A DNA stretch of 64,000 bases from Bacteroidales bacterium (GCA_017647795.1 JAGCJX010000029.1:124001-188000); one strand, 5' to 3'. Shown: positions 16,265-25,810, numbered from the stretch's first letter. Made by a program: numbers and translations. The notes: generated by a model not told the origin, from the sequence alone.

Positions 16265-16540
16265 TTACTTACGAAGATTAAGATCTTTCACAATCTTTCT
16301 GTATCTCTCAATATCGTTGGCCTTCAAGTAATCGAGCAAACGACGTCTTTTACCAACCAAGCGAAGCAACGCGCGTTGGGTTCCATAGTCCTTCTTGTTT
16401 GCTTGAAGGTGTTTCGTCAAGTGAGCGATACGGTAGGAAAATAATGCAATCTGACCCTCAGGAGAGCCGGTGTCTTTATTAGACTTTCCGTATTGTCCGA
16501 AAATCTCTTGCTTTTTCTCTGCGGATAAATACTCTGCCAT
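16265..16540 (-). CDS. rpsO: 30S ribosomal protein S15
   Basis: 91 residues, close to the usual 89. Family segments include KKQEIFGQYGKSNKDTGSPEGQIALFSYRI and HLTKHLQANKKDYGTQRALLRLVGKRRRLLDYLK (quoted in part), covering the helices that bind the 16S rRNA three-way junction. It binds early in assembly of the 30S platform. It has its own promoter (16587-16617) and a terminator after it. In E. coli S15 represses its own mRNA through the leader; the 5' leader here is only about 40 bases and I see no clear pseudoknot. Confidence 0.97.
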   Translation of the reverse strand: MAEYLSAEKKQEIFGQYGKSNKDTGSPEGQIALFSYRIAHLTKHLQANKKDYGTQRALLRLVGKRRRLLDYLKANDIERYRKIVKDLNLRK

Positions 16541-16586
16541 AATTTAAGCAATTGATGTTTATTGTTTTGTCCCAAAATTGGGACCG

Positions 16587-16617
16587 CAAAGGTAAACAAT
16601 TTTTCGGAGTCTCCAAT
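16587..16617 (-). promoter_or_regulatory. Promoter of rpsO
   Basis: Minus strand: ATTG (16614-16617), 19-base spacer, TACCTTTG (16587-16594), a good match to the Bacteroidales TTTG/TTG and TAnnTTTG pattern, about 46 bases before the rpsO start. Confidence 0.65.
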
Positions 16618-16644
16618 TAATCCGAGCAATATTTTCGAAAAAGA

Positions 16645-17925
16645 CTACCAAATGTTCAAAGGCATACCGTTCATTTTCATACGAACTTGGTCTTTTACCT
16701 TTGCAATTACTTCTTCGTTACCTACGTTGCTCAATACTTCGTCGATCAATTCCACGATACCGTCCATGTCTTTTTCTACCAAACCGCGAGAGGTAATTGC
16801 AGGAGTACCTACACGGATACCGGAAGTTTGGAACGGTGAACGGCTATCGAAGGGAACCATATTTTTGTTAACGGTGATGTCAGCCTGTACCAAAGTCTTT
16901 TCGGCCACTTTACCGGTCAAATCCGGGAATTTGGTACGCAAGTCAATCAACATCAAGTGGTTGTCAGTACCGCCAGAAACAACTTTGTAACCACGTTTGA
17001 TGAATGCTTCTGCCATGGCAGCCGCATTTTTCTTCACTTGAAGTTGGTATTGTTTGAACTCCGGTTGCAAAGCTTCGAAGAAAGCTACTGCTTTTGCAGC
17101 GATGCAGTGTTCGAGGGGACCACCTTGGATACCCGGGAATACACTGGAGTTGATGACAGCAGACATCTTCTTGATTTCACCTTTCGGAGTCTTGATGCCG
17201 AACGGGTTGTCAAAATCTTTACCGATCAAGATGATACCTCCGCGGGGACCACGCAAAGTTTTGTGGGTGGTTGAAGTCACGATGTGAGCATGCTTCACCG
17301 GGTTTTCCAACAAACCTGCAGCGATGAGACCAGCCGGGTGAGCCATATCGACCATAAAAATAGCACCTACCTTGTCAGCGATGGCACGCATGCGAGCCCA
17401 ATCCCATTCACGAGAGTAAGCAGAAGCACCCCCTACGATCAATTTCGGACGGTGTTCCAATGCTTTGCGTTCCATATCTTCGTAATCCACCAAACCGGTT
17501 TCTTCGTTGAGTTGGTAACCGATGGCGTTGTACAACATACCTGACATGTTAACCGGAGAACCGTGGGTCAAGTGACCACCGTGAGCCAAGTCCAAACCCA
17601 TGAAAGTGTCACCGGGTTTGAGGCAAGCCATGAACACTGCCATGTTCGCTTGTGCTCCAGAGTGAGGTTGCACGTTTGCATATTCAGCGCCGAACAATTC
17701 GCAGATGCGGTCGATAGCCAATTGCTCTGCTTGGTCCACCACTTCGCAACCACCGTAGTAACGTGCGCCCGGGTAACCTTCCGCATATTTGTTAGTCATT
17801 ACGGAACCCAAAGCCATCAATACTTGGTCCGATACGAAGTTTTCAGAAGCGATCAGTTCAATACCGTGTTTTTGTCTGTTCTCTTCTTGCTTAATCAGTT
17901 CTGCTATTTTTAAATCTTGTTTCAT
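16645..17925 (-). CDS. glyA: Serine hydroxymethyltransferase
   Basis: 426 residues from the ATG at 17925 ([18 protein letters not shown]). It interconverts serine and glycine with tetrahydrofolate, the main source of one-carbon units, using PLP. Motifs include [28 protein letters not shown], the PLP-lysine segment [17 protein letters not shown], and [14 protein letters not shown] promoter with a 20-base spacer lies at 17952-17983, divergent from the methyltransferase gene. The length and residues are those of a normal enzyme. The window also encodes a threonine dehydrogenase-like SDR (43.3 kb), another possible route to glycine. Confidence 0.97.
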   Translation of the reverse strand: MKQDLKIAELIKQEENRQKHGIELIASENFVSDQVLMALGSVMTNKYAEGYPGARYYGGCEVVDQAEQLAIDRICELFGAEYANVQPHSGAQANMAVFMACLKPGDTFMGLDLAHGGHLTHGSPVNMSGMLYNAIGYQLNEETGLVDYEDMERKALEHRPKLIVGGASAYSREWDWARMRAIADKVGAIFMVDMAHPAGLIAAGLLENPVKHAHIVTSTTHKTLRGPRGGIILIGKDFDNPFGIKTPKGEIKKMSAVINSSVFPGIQGGPLEHCIAAKAVAFFEALQPEFKQYQLQVKKNAAAMAEAFIKRGYKVVSGGTDNHLMLIDLRTKFPDLTGKVAEKTLVQADITVNKNMVPFDSRSPFQTSGIRVGTPAITSRGLVEKDMDGIVELIDEVLSNVGNEEVIAKVKDQVRMKMNGMPLNIW

Positions 17926-17941
17926 AGTGTTGATAAATTCA

Positions 17942-17949
17942 TACCTTTG
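17942..17949 (+). promoter_or_regulatory. -7 element for the SpoU methyltransferase gene
   Basis: TACCTTTG lies 35 bases before the start codon. A CTTG at 17916-17919 would give a 22-base spacer, slightly long. It is arranged divergently and overlapping with the glyA promoter region. Confidence 0.45.
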
Positions 17950-17951
17950 TG

Positions 17952-17983
17952 CAAAAATAGGCAAAAGCCCATAGATTTGCAAT
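17952..17983 (-). promoter_or_regulatory. Promoter of glyA
   Basis: Minus strand ATTG (17980-17983), 20-base spacer, TATTTTTG (17952-17959), 27 bases before the glyA start. Confidence 0.65.
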
Positions 17984-17984
17984 T

Positions 17985-18524
17985 ATGTTTCGAAAAACTT
18001 TAAACTGCGAACTCAACCGCCTCTCTCCCTCCGATTATCAGGCTGCTACAAAGCAAAATGCCGTTCTGGTTCTGGACAACATCCGCAGCCAGCACAACAT
18101 CGGTTCGGCCTTCCGGACATCCGATGCATTCCGCGTCGAAAGAATCTATCTCTGTGGCATTTGCGCTACTCCGCCATCGGCTGAAATCCACAAATCAGCC
18201 CTGGGTGCCGAGTTCACCGTTCCCTGGGAACATGCCGAGGACACACTGACCCTCGTACGCCGGCTGAAAGAAGAAGGCTATACCATCGTCTGCGTGGAAC
18301 AGACTGCGCATTCTACGATGTTGCAGGACTTCGTGAACGACCCGCAAAAGAAATACGCCTTCGTCTTCGGAAATGAAGTCAAAGGCGTTCAACAAGCGGT
18401 TGCAGACGAAAGCGACATGGCCTTGGAAATTCCCCAGTACGGAACCAAACACTCCCTCAACGTCTCGGTGAGCATCGGCATTGTCCTGTGGTCCACCCTC
18501 GGTGGCCGCCCCGTCAGCGAATAG
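17985..18524 (+). CDS. TrmH/SpoU family RNA methyltransferase
   Basis: 179 residues forming only the SPOUT catalytic domain. The three family motifs are present: VLDNIRSQHNIGSAFRTSDA (motif 1, about 29-48), YAFVFGNEVKGV (motif 2) and LEIPQYGTKHSLNVSVSIGI (motif 3, trefoil-knot SAM site). Such short proteins 2'-O-methylate the ribose of a tRNA or rRNA nucleotide using SAM; the exact target cannot be told from sequence. It is convergent with the TPR gene, stops 1 base apart. Confidence 0.9.
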   Translation: MFRKTLNCELNRLSPSDYQAATKQNAVLVLDNIRSQHNIGSAFRTSDAFRVERIYLCGICATPPSAEIHKSALGAEFTVPWEHAEDTLTLVRRLKEEGYTIVCVEQTAHSTMLQDFVNDPQKKYAFVFGNEVKGVQQAVADESDMALEIPQYGTKHSLNVSVSIGIVLWSTLGGRPVSE

Positions 18525-18525
18525 G

Positions 18526-18798
18526 CTACGGATTCATCAAATCCTTGTTCACAAAACGAATGATGTCGTAAATGGACTCGATGGCTGCTGCGGCAGGTCC
18601 TTCGGGTTCAATCATTTTTGCACGATTGTAGGCATTGATTGCCTCGCCCCAAAGTTGTTCGCGACGGTAAATTCCGCCCAACAGATACCACGCACCGGCA
18701 TTCTCTGGTTCGTTTTGCAGCAGGGCCAACACCTGTTCGGTAGCTTCCTGCACCCGACCCGCGGCCAGGATTTTTTCAATCTCAATCAATCGTTGCAT
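18526..18798 (-). CDS. Small tetratricopeptide-repeat protein
   Basis: 90 residues from the ATG at 18798, which follows the rnfA stop by one base; an ATG at 18813 would overlap rnfA. Two TPR-like helix pairs are visible: AAGRVQEATEQVLALLQNEP and AWYLLGGIYRREQLWGEAIN. It is cytoplasmic with no signal peptide. It lies at the end of the rnf operon and is probably co-transcribed; a link to Rnf function is unproven. Confidence 0.8.
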   Translation of the reverse strand: MQRLIEIEKILAAGRVQEATEQVLALLQNEPENAGAWYLLGGIYRREQLWGEAINAYNRAKMIEPEGPAAAAIESIYDIIRFVNKDLMNP

Positions 18799-18799
18799 A

Positions 18800-19396
18800 C
18801 TATACCAATCCACTAAAGCCCATGAAGGCCATTGCCAAAATACCGGCGGTTACAAGCGCAATCGGAACACCGCGGAAAGCCTTCGGCACTTCTGACAATT
18901 CCAATTGTTCGCGGATACCCGCAAAAATCACCATGGCCAAACCAAAACCAACCGCACAAGCTGTCGCATAAACCACAGATTGAGCCAGGTTCAACATTTG
19001 AACTTGGTCACCAAAGGTAAATTCTTTGGTTACCACCATGATCGCTACCCCGAGAACACAGCAGTTGGTCGTGATCAAGGGCAGGAAAATACCCAACGCC
19101 TGGTAAAGCGCCGGAGAGATCTTCTTCAACACAATCTCCACCATCTGCACCAAAGCCGCAATGACCAGGATAAAGACGAGGGTCTGCATGAATTCAATGT
19201 GCAAAGCGATGAGCAACTGTTGCAGCAGGTAAGTCACCAAGGTTGCGATTGCCATCACAAAAGCCACAGCGCCGGACATACCGATAGCGGTACTAACTTT
19301 GTTGGACACGCCCAGGAACGGACAGATGCCCAAGAATTGCGAGAGCACGACGTTGTTGACAAATACGGCCGATATAATCAAAATGATGTATTCCAT
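18800..19396 (-). CDS. rnfA: Rnf electron transport complex subunit RnfA
   Basis: 198 residues, six predicted membrane helices, homologous to RnfE in inverted topology. Conserved [13 protein letters not shown] and [12 protein letters not shown] carry the cysteines that, with those of RnfE, hold the intramembrane [2Fe-2S] cluster in the known Rnf/Nqr family. The complex couples ferredoxin:NAD+ oxidoreduction to Na+ or H+ pumping. It is the last rnf gene of the operon, 6 bases after rnfE. Confidence 0.95.
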   Translation of the reverse strand: MEYIILIISAVFVNNVVLSQFLGICPFLGVSNKVSTAIGMSGAVAFVMAIATLVTYLLQQLLIALHIEFMQTLVFILVIAALVQMVEIVLKKISPALYQALGIFLPLITTNCCVLGVAIMVVTKEFTFGDQVQMLNLAQSVVYATACAVGFGLAMVIFAGIREQLELSEVPKAFRGVPIALVTAGILAMAFMGFSGLV

Positions 19397-19402
19397 AACG
19401 CA

Positions 19403-19993
19403 CTACTGAATTTTGGATTTGACAAATTTGTTGTACAGCACCATCAGGTATCCCAAGGCAATGAAAGCACCCGGAGCCAGAACAAAGGCCAAGATACCAT
19501 CGCCTTCGATGAATTTCCAGCCAAAAGCCGAACCGCTACCCAAGATCTCACGCACCAATCCCAAGGAGGTCAGCGCCAAGGTAAAGCCCAAACCACTACC
19601 AATACCGTCACAAGCAGAGTCAAGCACTCCATTTTTGTTGGCAAAGGCCTCTGCACGACCCAAGACGATACAGTTCACCACGATCAAGGGGATGAACAGG
19701 CCCAAGGTTTCGTACAACGACGGCACAAACACTTGCATCAAAAGTTGCAGGATGGTCACCAAGGTCGCAATCACCACGATGTAAGAAGGGATGCGAACTT
19801 TGGCCGGAATCAGACCGGCAATCAGGGAAATAACCATGTTGGACAAAATCAGGACAAACGTAGTAGCCAAACCCATCCCCATCCCGTTGATGGCAGATGT
19901 CGTGGTTCCCAACGTCGGGCACATACCCAAGACCAACACAAAGGTCGGGTTCTCCTGAATGATTCCCCGAGTAATCAATTTGAGTCTTCCCAT
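19403..19993 (-). CDS. rnfE: Rnf electron transport complex subunit RnfE
   Basis: 196 residues from the ATG at 19993 (MGRLKLITRGIIQENP), one base after the rnfG stop. Multi-pass membrane protein with LVLGMCPTLGTTTSA and IPLIVVNCIVLGRAEAFA, the cysteine motifs shared with RnfA, and the N-terminal IIQENPTFV typical of RnfE/NqrD. A GGAGG-like site overlaps the end of rnfG. Confidence 0.95.
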   Translation of the reverse strand: MGRLKLITRGIIQENPTFVLVLGMCPTLGTTTSAINGMGMGLATTFVLILSNMVISLIAGLIPAKVRIPSYIVVIATLVTILQLLMQVFVPSLYETLGLFIPLIVVNCIVLGRAEAFANKNGVLDSACDGIGSGLGFTLALTSLGLVREILGSGSAFGWKFIEGDGILAFVLAPGAFIALGYLMVLYNKFVKSKIQ

Positions 19994-19994
19994 A

Positions 19995-20585
19995 TTACAT
20001 TTCCTCCTTGCTATCGTTTTCAATCAATAAAAAGGCTTCGTAGGCACGGCTCACCGCATCCGCAAAAGCACGGGATGTGATGGTAGAAGCGGTAATCGCG
20101 TCAATGTCGCCCCCGTCTTTCTTCACAGCAAGGCGGAAGGTCGACGGGTGAATGCCCTTGAACTGTTCGCTAAAATTGCTCTTGCTGGCGTCCATTTTGT
20201 CGCCCAAACCCGGGGTTTCAGCATGGGAAACCACGGATGTATTGTACACTGTCCCATCGGGTTGGAAGCCGACCATCAAAGTGATACGACCCCCAAAACC
20301 TTTGTTGGAGAAGGTCTCAACGGCATAACCCACCAAGGCTCCTTCGAGGGTTGCCGGATACACGGAAATAGCATCGGACCCTACGGTCACCTGGAATACT
20401 TCCGAAGAGGGTTCGTTGTCAAAGGTCGGAACCACCGCGGCAATGGATGCATTGATCTTCGCCACGTTCGCTTCCGCAATGGGAGCTTCCGTCAAAGCAT
20501 TGACCACGGCCAACAGACCGGAACAAACGAAACAGATCAGGAACAGGCAAACAACCATGTTCCGGAAAGTAGATGCTTTAGCCAT
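19995..20585 (-). CDS. rnfG: Rnf electron transport complex subunit RnfG (FMN-bearing)
   Basis: 196 residues: an N-terminal membrane helix (VVCLFLICFVCSGLLAVVNAL) and an extracytoplasmic FMN-binding domain. The flavinylation motif is seen as DAITASTITSRAF near residues 160-172, a variant of the usual SGATxT/S; the Thr would receive FMN by phosphoester bond from ApbE. VETFSNKGFGGRITLMVGF and ETPGLGDKMD are further family segments. Its start overlaps rnfD by 8 bases. Confidence 0.95.
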   Translation of the reverse strand: MAKASTFRNMVVCLFLICFVCSGLLAVVNALTEAPIAEANVAKINASIAAVVPTFDNEPSSEVFQVTVGSDAISVYPATLEGALVGYAVETFSNKGFGGRITLMVGFQPDGTVYNTSVVSHAETPGLGDKMDASKSNFSEQFKGIHPSTFRLAVKKDGGDIDAITASTITSRAFADAVSRAYEAFLLIENDSKEEM

Positions 20586-21597
20586 TCTTCACCTCCTTGG
20601 CAAATCTTGCCGGTTTGATGTATTTGTTGATCAACGGAACCACAGAGTTCATGATCAGGATTGCAAACGAAATCCCCTCGGGATACGAACCGAACATCCG
20701 GATCAGCATGGTGATGAGACCGATACCCACCCCATAAATCACCATACCACGAGCCGTCATCGGAGAGGTCACGTAGTCGGTTGCCATGAAGATGGATCCC
20801 AAAAGCACACCCCCGGTCAGGATGTTGAACAACGGGTCGGTGTATTGGGTCGGGTCGATGAGCCAGAAGATACCGGAGAACACCGCGATGGTCAGCAGGA
20901 TGGTCACCGGAATGTGCGGACGGATGACGCGACGCACCAGCAAGTAAACCAAACCCAGCAACAAAGCCAACGCAGACACTTCCCCTACAGAACCGCCCAC
21001 CTTGATAAAGAGCATTTGAAAATAACTCAAATCCGGGTACAAGGCCATGATTTGATCCACCGTATGACCTTGCGCCAATCCCTCCTTAATCAAGGCCAGC
21101 GGGGTCGCTCCGGTCGAAGCATCCACCCCTGCCCGGAACCAGGAATCCGGAATGTTCCAGTCGGTCATGAGGACCGGGAATGAAATCAACAGGAAGACCC
21201 GTCCAACCAAAGCTGGGTTGAAAATATTTTGTCCCAGCCCACCGAAGGTCATCTTGGCAACACCGATAGCAACGATGGAACCGAGCAGCATCAGCCACCA
21301 GGGCGAGCTCGGAGGCAAGTTCAAAGCCAACAACACACCGGTTACCGCAGCAGACATATCCTGGATGGTCACTTCGGTCTTCAGCAAGTATTTTTGAATC
21401 AAGTATTCGACGCCGACGCAGGTCACGGCACCCACCAACACGAGTTGAATGGCTGAGAATCCAAAGAAATAAATGGAAACCAACAACGAGGGTGCCAAGG
21501 CAATCAACACATCGATCATGATCCTGCGCGTATTCTCAGGACTGTGGATGTGGGGAGCCGGCGAAACTAATAATTTTCTCATAGTCAGATTTTTCAA
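20578..21597 (-). CDS. rnfD: Rnf electron transport complex subunit RnfD (FMN-bearing)
   Basis: 339 residues with about nine membrane helices. N-terminal SPAPHIHSPENTRRIM is typical of RnfD/NqrB. The covalent FMN site is ASTGATPLALIKEG, where the Thr of the GAT core is modified by ApbE. Conserved GLGQNIFNPALVGRVFLL and FMATDYVTSPMTARGMVIYG are visible. It forms the ion-pumping core with RnfG. It follows rnfC by 15 bases. Confidence 0.96.
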   Translation of the reverse strand: MKNLTMRKLLVSPAPHIHSPENTRRIMIDVLIALAPSLLVSIYFFGFSAIQLVLVGAVTCVGVEYLIQKYLLKTEVTIQDMSAAVTGVLLALNLPPSSPWWLMLLGSIVAIGVAKMTFGGLGQNIFNPALVGRVFLLISFPVLMTDWNIPDSWFRAGVDASTGATPLALIKEGLAQGHTVDQIMALYPDLSYFQMLFIKVGGSVGEVSALALLLGLVYLLVRRVIRPHIPVTILLTIAVFSGIFWLIDPTQYTDPLFNILTGGVLLGSIFMATDYVTSPMTARGMVIYGVGIGLITMLIRMFGSYPEGISFAILIMNSVVPLINKYIKPARFAKEVKNG

Positions 21598-21612
21598 CGG
21601 TTCTTGTTCGGA

Positions 21613-22947
21613 TTATTTTTTGGGACGGCTACGCAAGATTTTGATCACTTGCGCCTTGCCGACACGAATGTTGTCCAACAACGGCAATTGAGCCGGACAG
21701 GTATACAGACAGCAACCGCATTCGATGCAGTCCTGAACGCGCTCGCGTTCCAGGTCTTCCATCCGCGAAGCCTTTGCCAATTTGTTCAACAAATAAGGTT
21801 CCAGACCCATCGGGCAGACTTGCACACATTTGCCACAACGGATGCATTGGGTTTGCAGCTTGCGCAAGGTTTGTTCTTCGGTCAGCACCAGCAAAGCCGA
21901 CGTGCTTTTCACCGATGCAGCTTTGATGTTGGCCACCGCCTTACCCATCATCGGACCACCGCTGATGAGTTTCATGGCTTTGTCCGGCAATCCACCCACT
22001 GCGTCCAACATCTTGTCCAGCGGGGTACCCACGCGCAAACGGAAGTTGCGTTGTTGCTCAGTACAATCCCCGGTCACAGTGACAACGCCTTCAAACAAGG
22101 GTTTGTTCTTTTGAACGGCTTCGTACACAGCCAAAGCGGTACCACAGTTTTGCACCACGGCTCCCGCATCAATCGGCAGACCCATCGCCGGAACACGGCG
22201 ACCGATCAGGGCATCGATCAATTGCTTTTCACCGCCTTGCGGATATTTCTTCTTCAAGGAAACCACTTCAATCTCCGGATACGAGGCCTTGAACTGGCGC
22301 AGGGCTGCAATGGCATCGGGTTTGTTTTCTTCCACGCCGAACAAACAACGGGTTACACCGAGGGCCTTCATCATCAAACGCGCTCCGATGAGGATCTGTT
22401 CCGGCATTTCCAACATAATGCGGTGGTCGGAAGTCAGATAAGGTTCGCACTCCGCCCCGTTGATCAACAGGTAGTCTGCCTTCTTACCGGGAGGCGGGGT
22501 CAATTTGATGTGGGTCGGGAACGAAGCTCCCCCCAGCCCCACAATACCGCTGTCAGCGATGCGTTTGAGGATTTCTTCTTTGGTCGCCGTGATTTCACGC
22601 ACAACGGTATCCGTACGGTCAATTCCTTCTTCCCATTCGTCACCGTCCACATCAATGATGATGGTCTTGACCAGGTTACCGGCCAGGTCGGCATAGGGTT
22701 CAATGGACGCTACGGTTCCCGATACCGACGAGTGGATGCAAGCAGACATGAAGCCGCTGGGTTTGGCAATCAACTGTCCTACCTTCACCCGATCACCTTT
22801 GGCCACAATCGGTTCAGCCGGAGCCCCCAAGTGTTGGGACATCGAAATGTAAACACGGTCCAGCACCGGAAACGTCTCGATGGCGGAACCGGCAGAGATT
22901 TTATGGTCGTGGGGATGCACCCCTCCTAATGCAAAGGTCTTTTTCAT
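21613..22947 (-). CDS. rnfC: Rnf electron transport complex subunit RnfC
   Basis: 444 residues, cytoplasmic face of the complex, the NADH-side subunit. An N-terminal biotinyl-like segment is followed by the FMN/NADH-binding Nqo1-like domain (GIVGLGGASFPTHIKL, LINGAECEPYLTSDHR). Two [4Fe-4S] motifs follow: CIRCGKCVQVCP near 368 and CIECGCCLYTCP near 407. All eight cysteines are in place. It sits 6 bases after rnfB. Confidence 0.96.
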   Translation of the reverse strand: MKKTFALGGVHPHDHKISAGSAIETFPVLDRVYISMSQHLGAPAEPIVAKGDRVKVGQLIAKPSGFMSACIHSSVSGTVASIEPYADLAGNLVKTIIIDVDGDEWEEGIDRTDTVVREITATKEEILKRIADSGIVGLGGASFPTHIKLTPPPGKKADYLLINGAECEPYLTSDHRIMLEMPEQILIGARLMMKALGVTRCLFGVEENKPDAIAALRQFKASYPEIEVVSLKKKYPQGGEKQLIDALIGRRVPAMGLPIDAGAVVQNCGTALAVYEAVQKNKPLFEGVVTVTGDCTEQQRNFRLRVGTPLDKMLDAVGGLPDKAMKLISGGPMMGKAVANIKAASVKSTSALLVLTEEQTLRKLQTQCIRCGKCVQVCPMGLEPYLLNKLAKASRMEDLERERVQDCIECGCCLYTCPAQLPLLDNIRVGKAQVIKILRSRPKK

Positions 22948-22953
22948 AACGGA

Positions 22954-23811
22954 CTATGCTTGTTTTTCAACCTCAACTTCCTTCGGCAGACGAATCGGGA
23001 AGTTCACTTCCACAATCGCACCGGTGGGACATGCCTCTGCACATTTACGGCACAAACGGCATTTGTTGAAATCGATGTATGCTACATTGTTCTCTACTTT
23101 TACAGCTTCAAAAGGACACACTTTCACGCACTTCATACAACCGATGCAAGCGGCTGAACAAGCTTTGCGTGCCACGCCACCCTTGTCTTGGTTGATGCAG
23201 GAAACGAAGAGGCGACGGGACTTGGGTCCTTTGTTGCGCAACTCAATCACGCCTTTCGGGCAAGCCGCCACACAGTTACCACAAGCGGTACAACGTTCTT
23301 CGTTCACCACCGGAAGACCCGTGCGGGGATTCATCTCGATAGCGTCAAACGGACAAGCAACGGCACAGTCTCCTTGACCCAAACAACCGTAACGGCAACC
23401 TGTGTCTCCGCTGTACAGGCCAGCCATGACCTTGCAGGACTTCTCCCCGTTGTAAATGCTGGTACGCGGACGGTTGTCCAAGGAGCCGGAACAACGCACC
23501 ACCGCTACACGCGGGGCAGCCTCCGCAATCTCTTTGCCCAAACGGGCTGCGACCTGCTTCATCACGGGATTTCCTCCTACCGGACAGAAATAGCCATCCA
23601 AGGTTTCGGCTTTCACACAACGTTCGGCGAAGGCTCGGCAACCAGCCGATCCGCAACCACCGCAGTTGGCTCCCGGCAACAAGGCTTCCACATCATCGAT
23701 GCGGGGATCCTCTTCGACCTTGAATTTTTGAGCAACGATGTACAGCACGGCTGCCAACAGCAGACCGAGCGCACTCAAACAGGCAATCGTAATCAGAATG
23801 GTACTGCTCAT
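22954..23811 (-). CDS. rnfB: Rnf electron transport complex subunit RnfB
   Basis: 285 residues: an N-terminal membrane anchor, the RnfB-type 4Fe-4S motif CGGCGSAGCRAFAERC at about 48-63, then a row of ferredoxin-like motifs (CGNCVAACPKG, CIGCMKCVKVCPFEA, CRLCRKCAEACPTGA). It takes electrons from ferredoxin. Its length is that of the multi-cluster RnfB of anaerobes. The 4-base overlap with the rseC-like gene indicates coupling. Confidence 0.96.
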   Translation of the reverse strand: MSSTILITIACLSALGLLLAAVLYIVAQKFKVEEDPRIDDVEALLPGANCGGCGSAGCRAFAERCVKAETLDGYFCPVGGNPVMKQVAARLGKEIAEAAPRVAVVRCSGSLDNRPRTSIYNGEKSCKVMAGLYSGDTGCRYGCLGQGDCAVACPFDAIEMNPRTGLPVVNEERCTACGNCVAACPKGVIELRNKGPKSRRLFVSCINQDKGGVARKACSAACIGCMKCVKVCPFEAVKVENNVAYIDFNKCRLCRKCAEACPTGAIVEVNFPIRLPKEVEVEKQA

Positions 23812-24233
23812 AGTCTTATTTTTTCAATAGTAAATACAAATTCTTTCTTCAGACGGTTTTTGAACATCCAAAGCACCAAATAATACAAAGCGATTCCACC
23901 AATACAAGCCAGACCGACCCACAAGTCGCTGTGCAAGACCGGAGGCAACGCCAACAACAAAATCATCAGAATGGCCAAGGGTATGAGGTAAGAGAAAACC
24001 ACGGCCTTGAATCCCAGAATCTGAGACAAAAGCACTTTCACCTCTTCTCCGATATCGTAGGTCACCCCAAATTCCGGTTCCACCTGCACGACCTTAACCT
24101 CCTGATCCGAAGCCATGCAAGCCGACTTCGCGTGACAAGTGGCGCAAGCCGACTGTTGCAAGATTTCCACAGACACTTGATGAGGCAATACCTCAATCAC
24201 CTTTCCTCTATGTTCTACCAATACTTTTCCCAT
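23808..24233 (-). CDS. RseC/SoxR-reducing-system family membrane protein
   Basis: 141 residues: an N-terminal domain with cysteines CATCHAKSACMA (about 31-42), then two membrane helices (AVVFSYLIPLAILMILLLAL and a second). RseC family proteins accompany Rnf/Rsx operons; in E. coli they take part in reducing SoxR, but no SoxR is seen here, so a role in Rnf assembly or cofactor delivery is as likely. It starts 2 bases after dnaB and overlaps rnfB by 4 bases. Confidence 0.9.
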   Translation of the reverse strand: MGKVLVEHRGKVIEVLPHQVSVEILQQSACATCHAKSACMASDQEVKVVQVEPEFGVTYDIGEEVKVLLSQILGFKAVVFSYLIPLAILMILLLALPPVLHSDLWVGLACIGGIALYYLVLWMFKNRLKKEFVFTIEKIRL

Positions 24234-24235
24234 CG

Positions 24236-25774
24236 TTATACATTCATATCATCATCAAAACCCACATTGGGGGCCATGCTGTCCTTCGGTTTACCGGTAT
24301 TCATACTCGATTCCAAATGACGGTGACCTCCCTCAAATTGGGTACTTTCCACTTCGTCGTAATCCACAAAACGCGCCTCGTTCGCCCGGAACTTCATCTT
24401 CACATCAGCGGTCGAACCGTTCCGGTGCTTGGCAATGATCAACTCGGTATAGCCAGGTTCCACCTCTTCGTCTGCCGTCTGGTAATAATCCGGACGGTGG
24501 ATGAACATTACGATATCGGCATCCTGCTCAATGGCTCCCGACTCCCGCAAGTCACTCAACTGAGGACGCTTGCTACCTCCACGGGTCTCAACGGCGCGGC
24601 TCAACTGAGACAAGGCAATGATCGGAATGTTCAACTCTTTCGCGATGGATTTCAACGAACGGGAGATGTTGGAAACTTCCTGTTCGCGCATACCCCGCAA
24701 TTCCGGCGGTCCGGTCATCAACTGCAAGTAGTCGATGATGATGAGCTTCACATCCGCATTGCGCACCAGGCGACGGGCCTTGGAACGGAACTCGTAAATG
24801 GACAGCGACGGGGTATCGTCGATGTACAGAGGTGCCCGGGACAAGCCTTTCAGCCGTTCCTGGATCTGTACCCATTCGTAGGGTGCCAGTTTTGTACCCC
24901 CACGAATCTTGTCCGAAGAAAGACCGGTTTCCGAAACCATCAAACGTTTCACCAACTGCACGGAGGACATTTCCAACGAGAAAACTGCAACCGGCGTATT
25001 GTTGTTTACAGCCATGTTACGGGCCATCGTCAACACGAACGAGGTCTTACCCACCGCAGGACGAGCCGCCAAAATGATCAAATCTGATTTCTGCCAACCC
25101 AGGGTGATGCGGTCAATGCCCGTAAATCCGGAGGAGACACCGCTCAAACCGTCCGTACGGCTTTGGTTTTCTTCCAACTCACTCAAAGCCACCGTAATGA
25201 CGTCCATGATGGGTTGGGTCTCCCGCTTCATGTTGCGCTCGGCCAAGGTGAAGAACTTCTGCTGGGTTCCGTCCAACAAGTCATCCACCGGCACATTGTC
25301 ATCAAACGCCATGCGTTGGGCCTCGCTGGAGATGGTAATCGTCTCCCGCTGGATGTATTTCTGCAACAGAATCTTGACGTGGTAATCCACGTGGGCCGCA
25401 GCCCCGATACGGGCGCTGAGTTCGGTCAGATAGAGCGGACCTCCCACCGCCTCCAGATCCTGTTTCTTCTTCAATTCTTCCGCAACCGTATAAATGTCAA
25501 TGGGGTTGCGGGCAGCAGCCAAGGAATGGATGGCCTGGAAGATCTTCCGGTTCGCTTCCTTGTAGAAACACTCGGGCACCAGCTGGTCCAGGACCTCCGG
25601 CACCACGTGCGGTTCCAACAACAGCGCACCCAAGACAGCCTCTTCCACTTCGATTGCTTGCGGAGGCGTCATTCCCAAATCGTAGCTGATGCTGTTGAGC
25701 GCATCCCTGCGTTGGGATTGTTCCCGCTCTTGCGCATCCATCTTGCGGCGTGAGGATTTGTATGTTGTAGCCAT
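24236..25774 (-). CDS. dnaB: Replicative DNA helicase DnaB
   Basis: 512 residues. The N-terminal DnaG-interacting helical domain (PPQAIEVEEAVLGALLLEP) is followed by the RecA-like helicase domain with Walker A AARPAVGKTSFVLTMARN near 240, FSLEMSSVQL, Walker B KLIIIDYLQLM and RHRNGSTADVKMKF-type C-terminus with the arginine region. No intein is present and the length is normal. It unwinds DNA at the replication fork. Only 2 bases separate it from the rseC-rnf genes downstream, so Rnf transcription may partly originate at dnaB. Confidence 0.98.
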   Translation of the reverse strand: MATTYKSSRRKMDAQEREQSQRRDALNSISYDLGMTPPQAIEVEEAVLGALLLEPHVVPEVLDQLVPECFYKEANRKIFQAIHSLAAARNPIDIYTVAEELKKKQDLEAVGGPLYLTELSARIGAAAHVDYHVKILLQKYIQRETITISSEAQRMAFDDNVPVDDLLDGTQQKFFTLAERNMKRETQPIMDVITVALSELEENQSRTDGLSGVSSGFTGIDRITLGWQKSDLIILAARPAVGKTSFVLTMARNMAVNNNTPVAVFSLEMSSVQLVKRLMVSETGLSSDKIRGGTKLAPYEWVQIQERLKGLSRAPLYIDDTPSLSIYEFRSKARRLVRNADVKLIIIDYLQLMTGPPELRGMREQEVSNISRSLKSIAKELNIPIIALSQLSRAVETRGGSKRPQLSDLRESGAIEQDADIVMFIHRPDYYQTADEEVEPGYTELIIAKHRNGSTADVKMKFRANEARFVDYDEVESTQFEGGHRHLESSMNTGKPKDSMAPNVGFDDDMNV

Positions 25775-25810
25775 CGTTATTCTCTTCTATTCCTTGACGA
25801 AAAATAACAA

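Noticed and set aside
18905..20080. A 391-codon plus-strand open frame opposite rnfA and rnfE
   Set aside because: Antisense to conserved membrane-protein genes; the Gln/His-rich translation mirrors their codons and shows no domain.
21604..22929. A 441-codon plus-strand open frame opposite rnfC
   Set aside because: It lies wholly antisense to a certain rnfC gene; His/Gln/Arg/Thr-rich composition is typical of a shadow frame.
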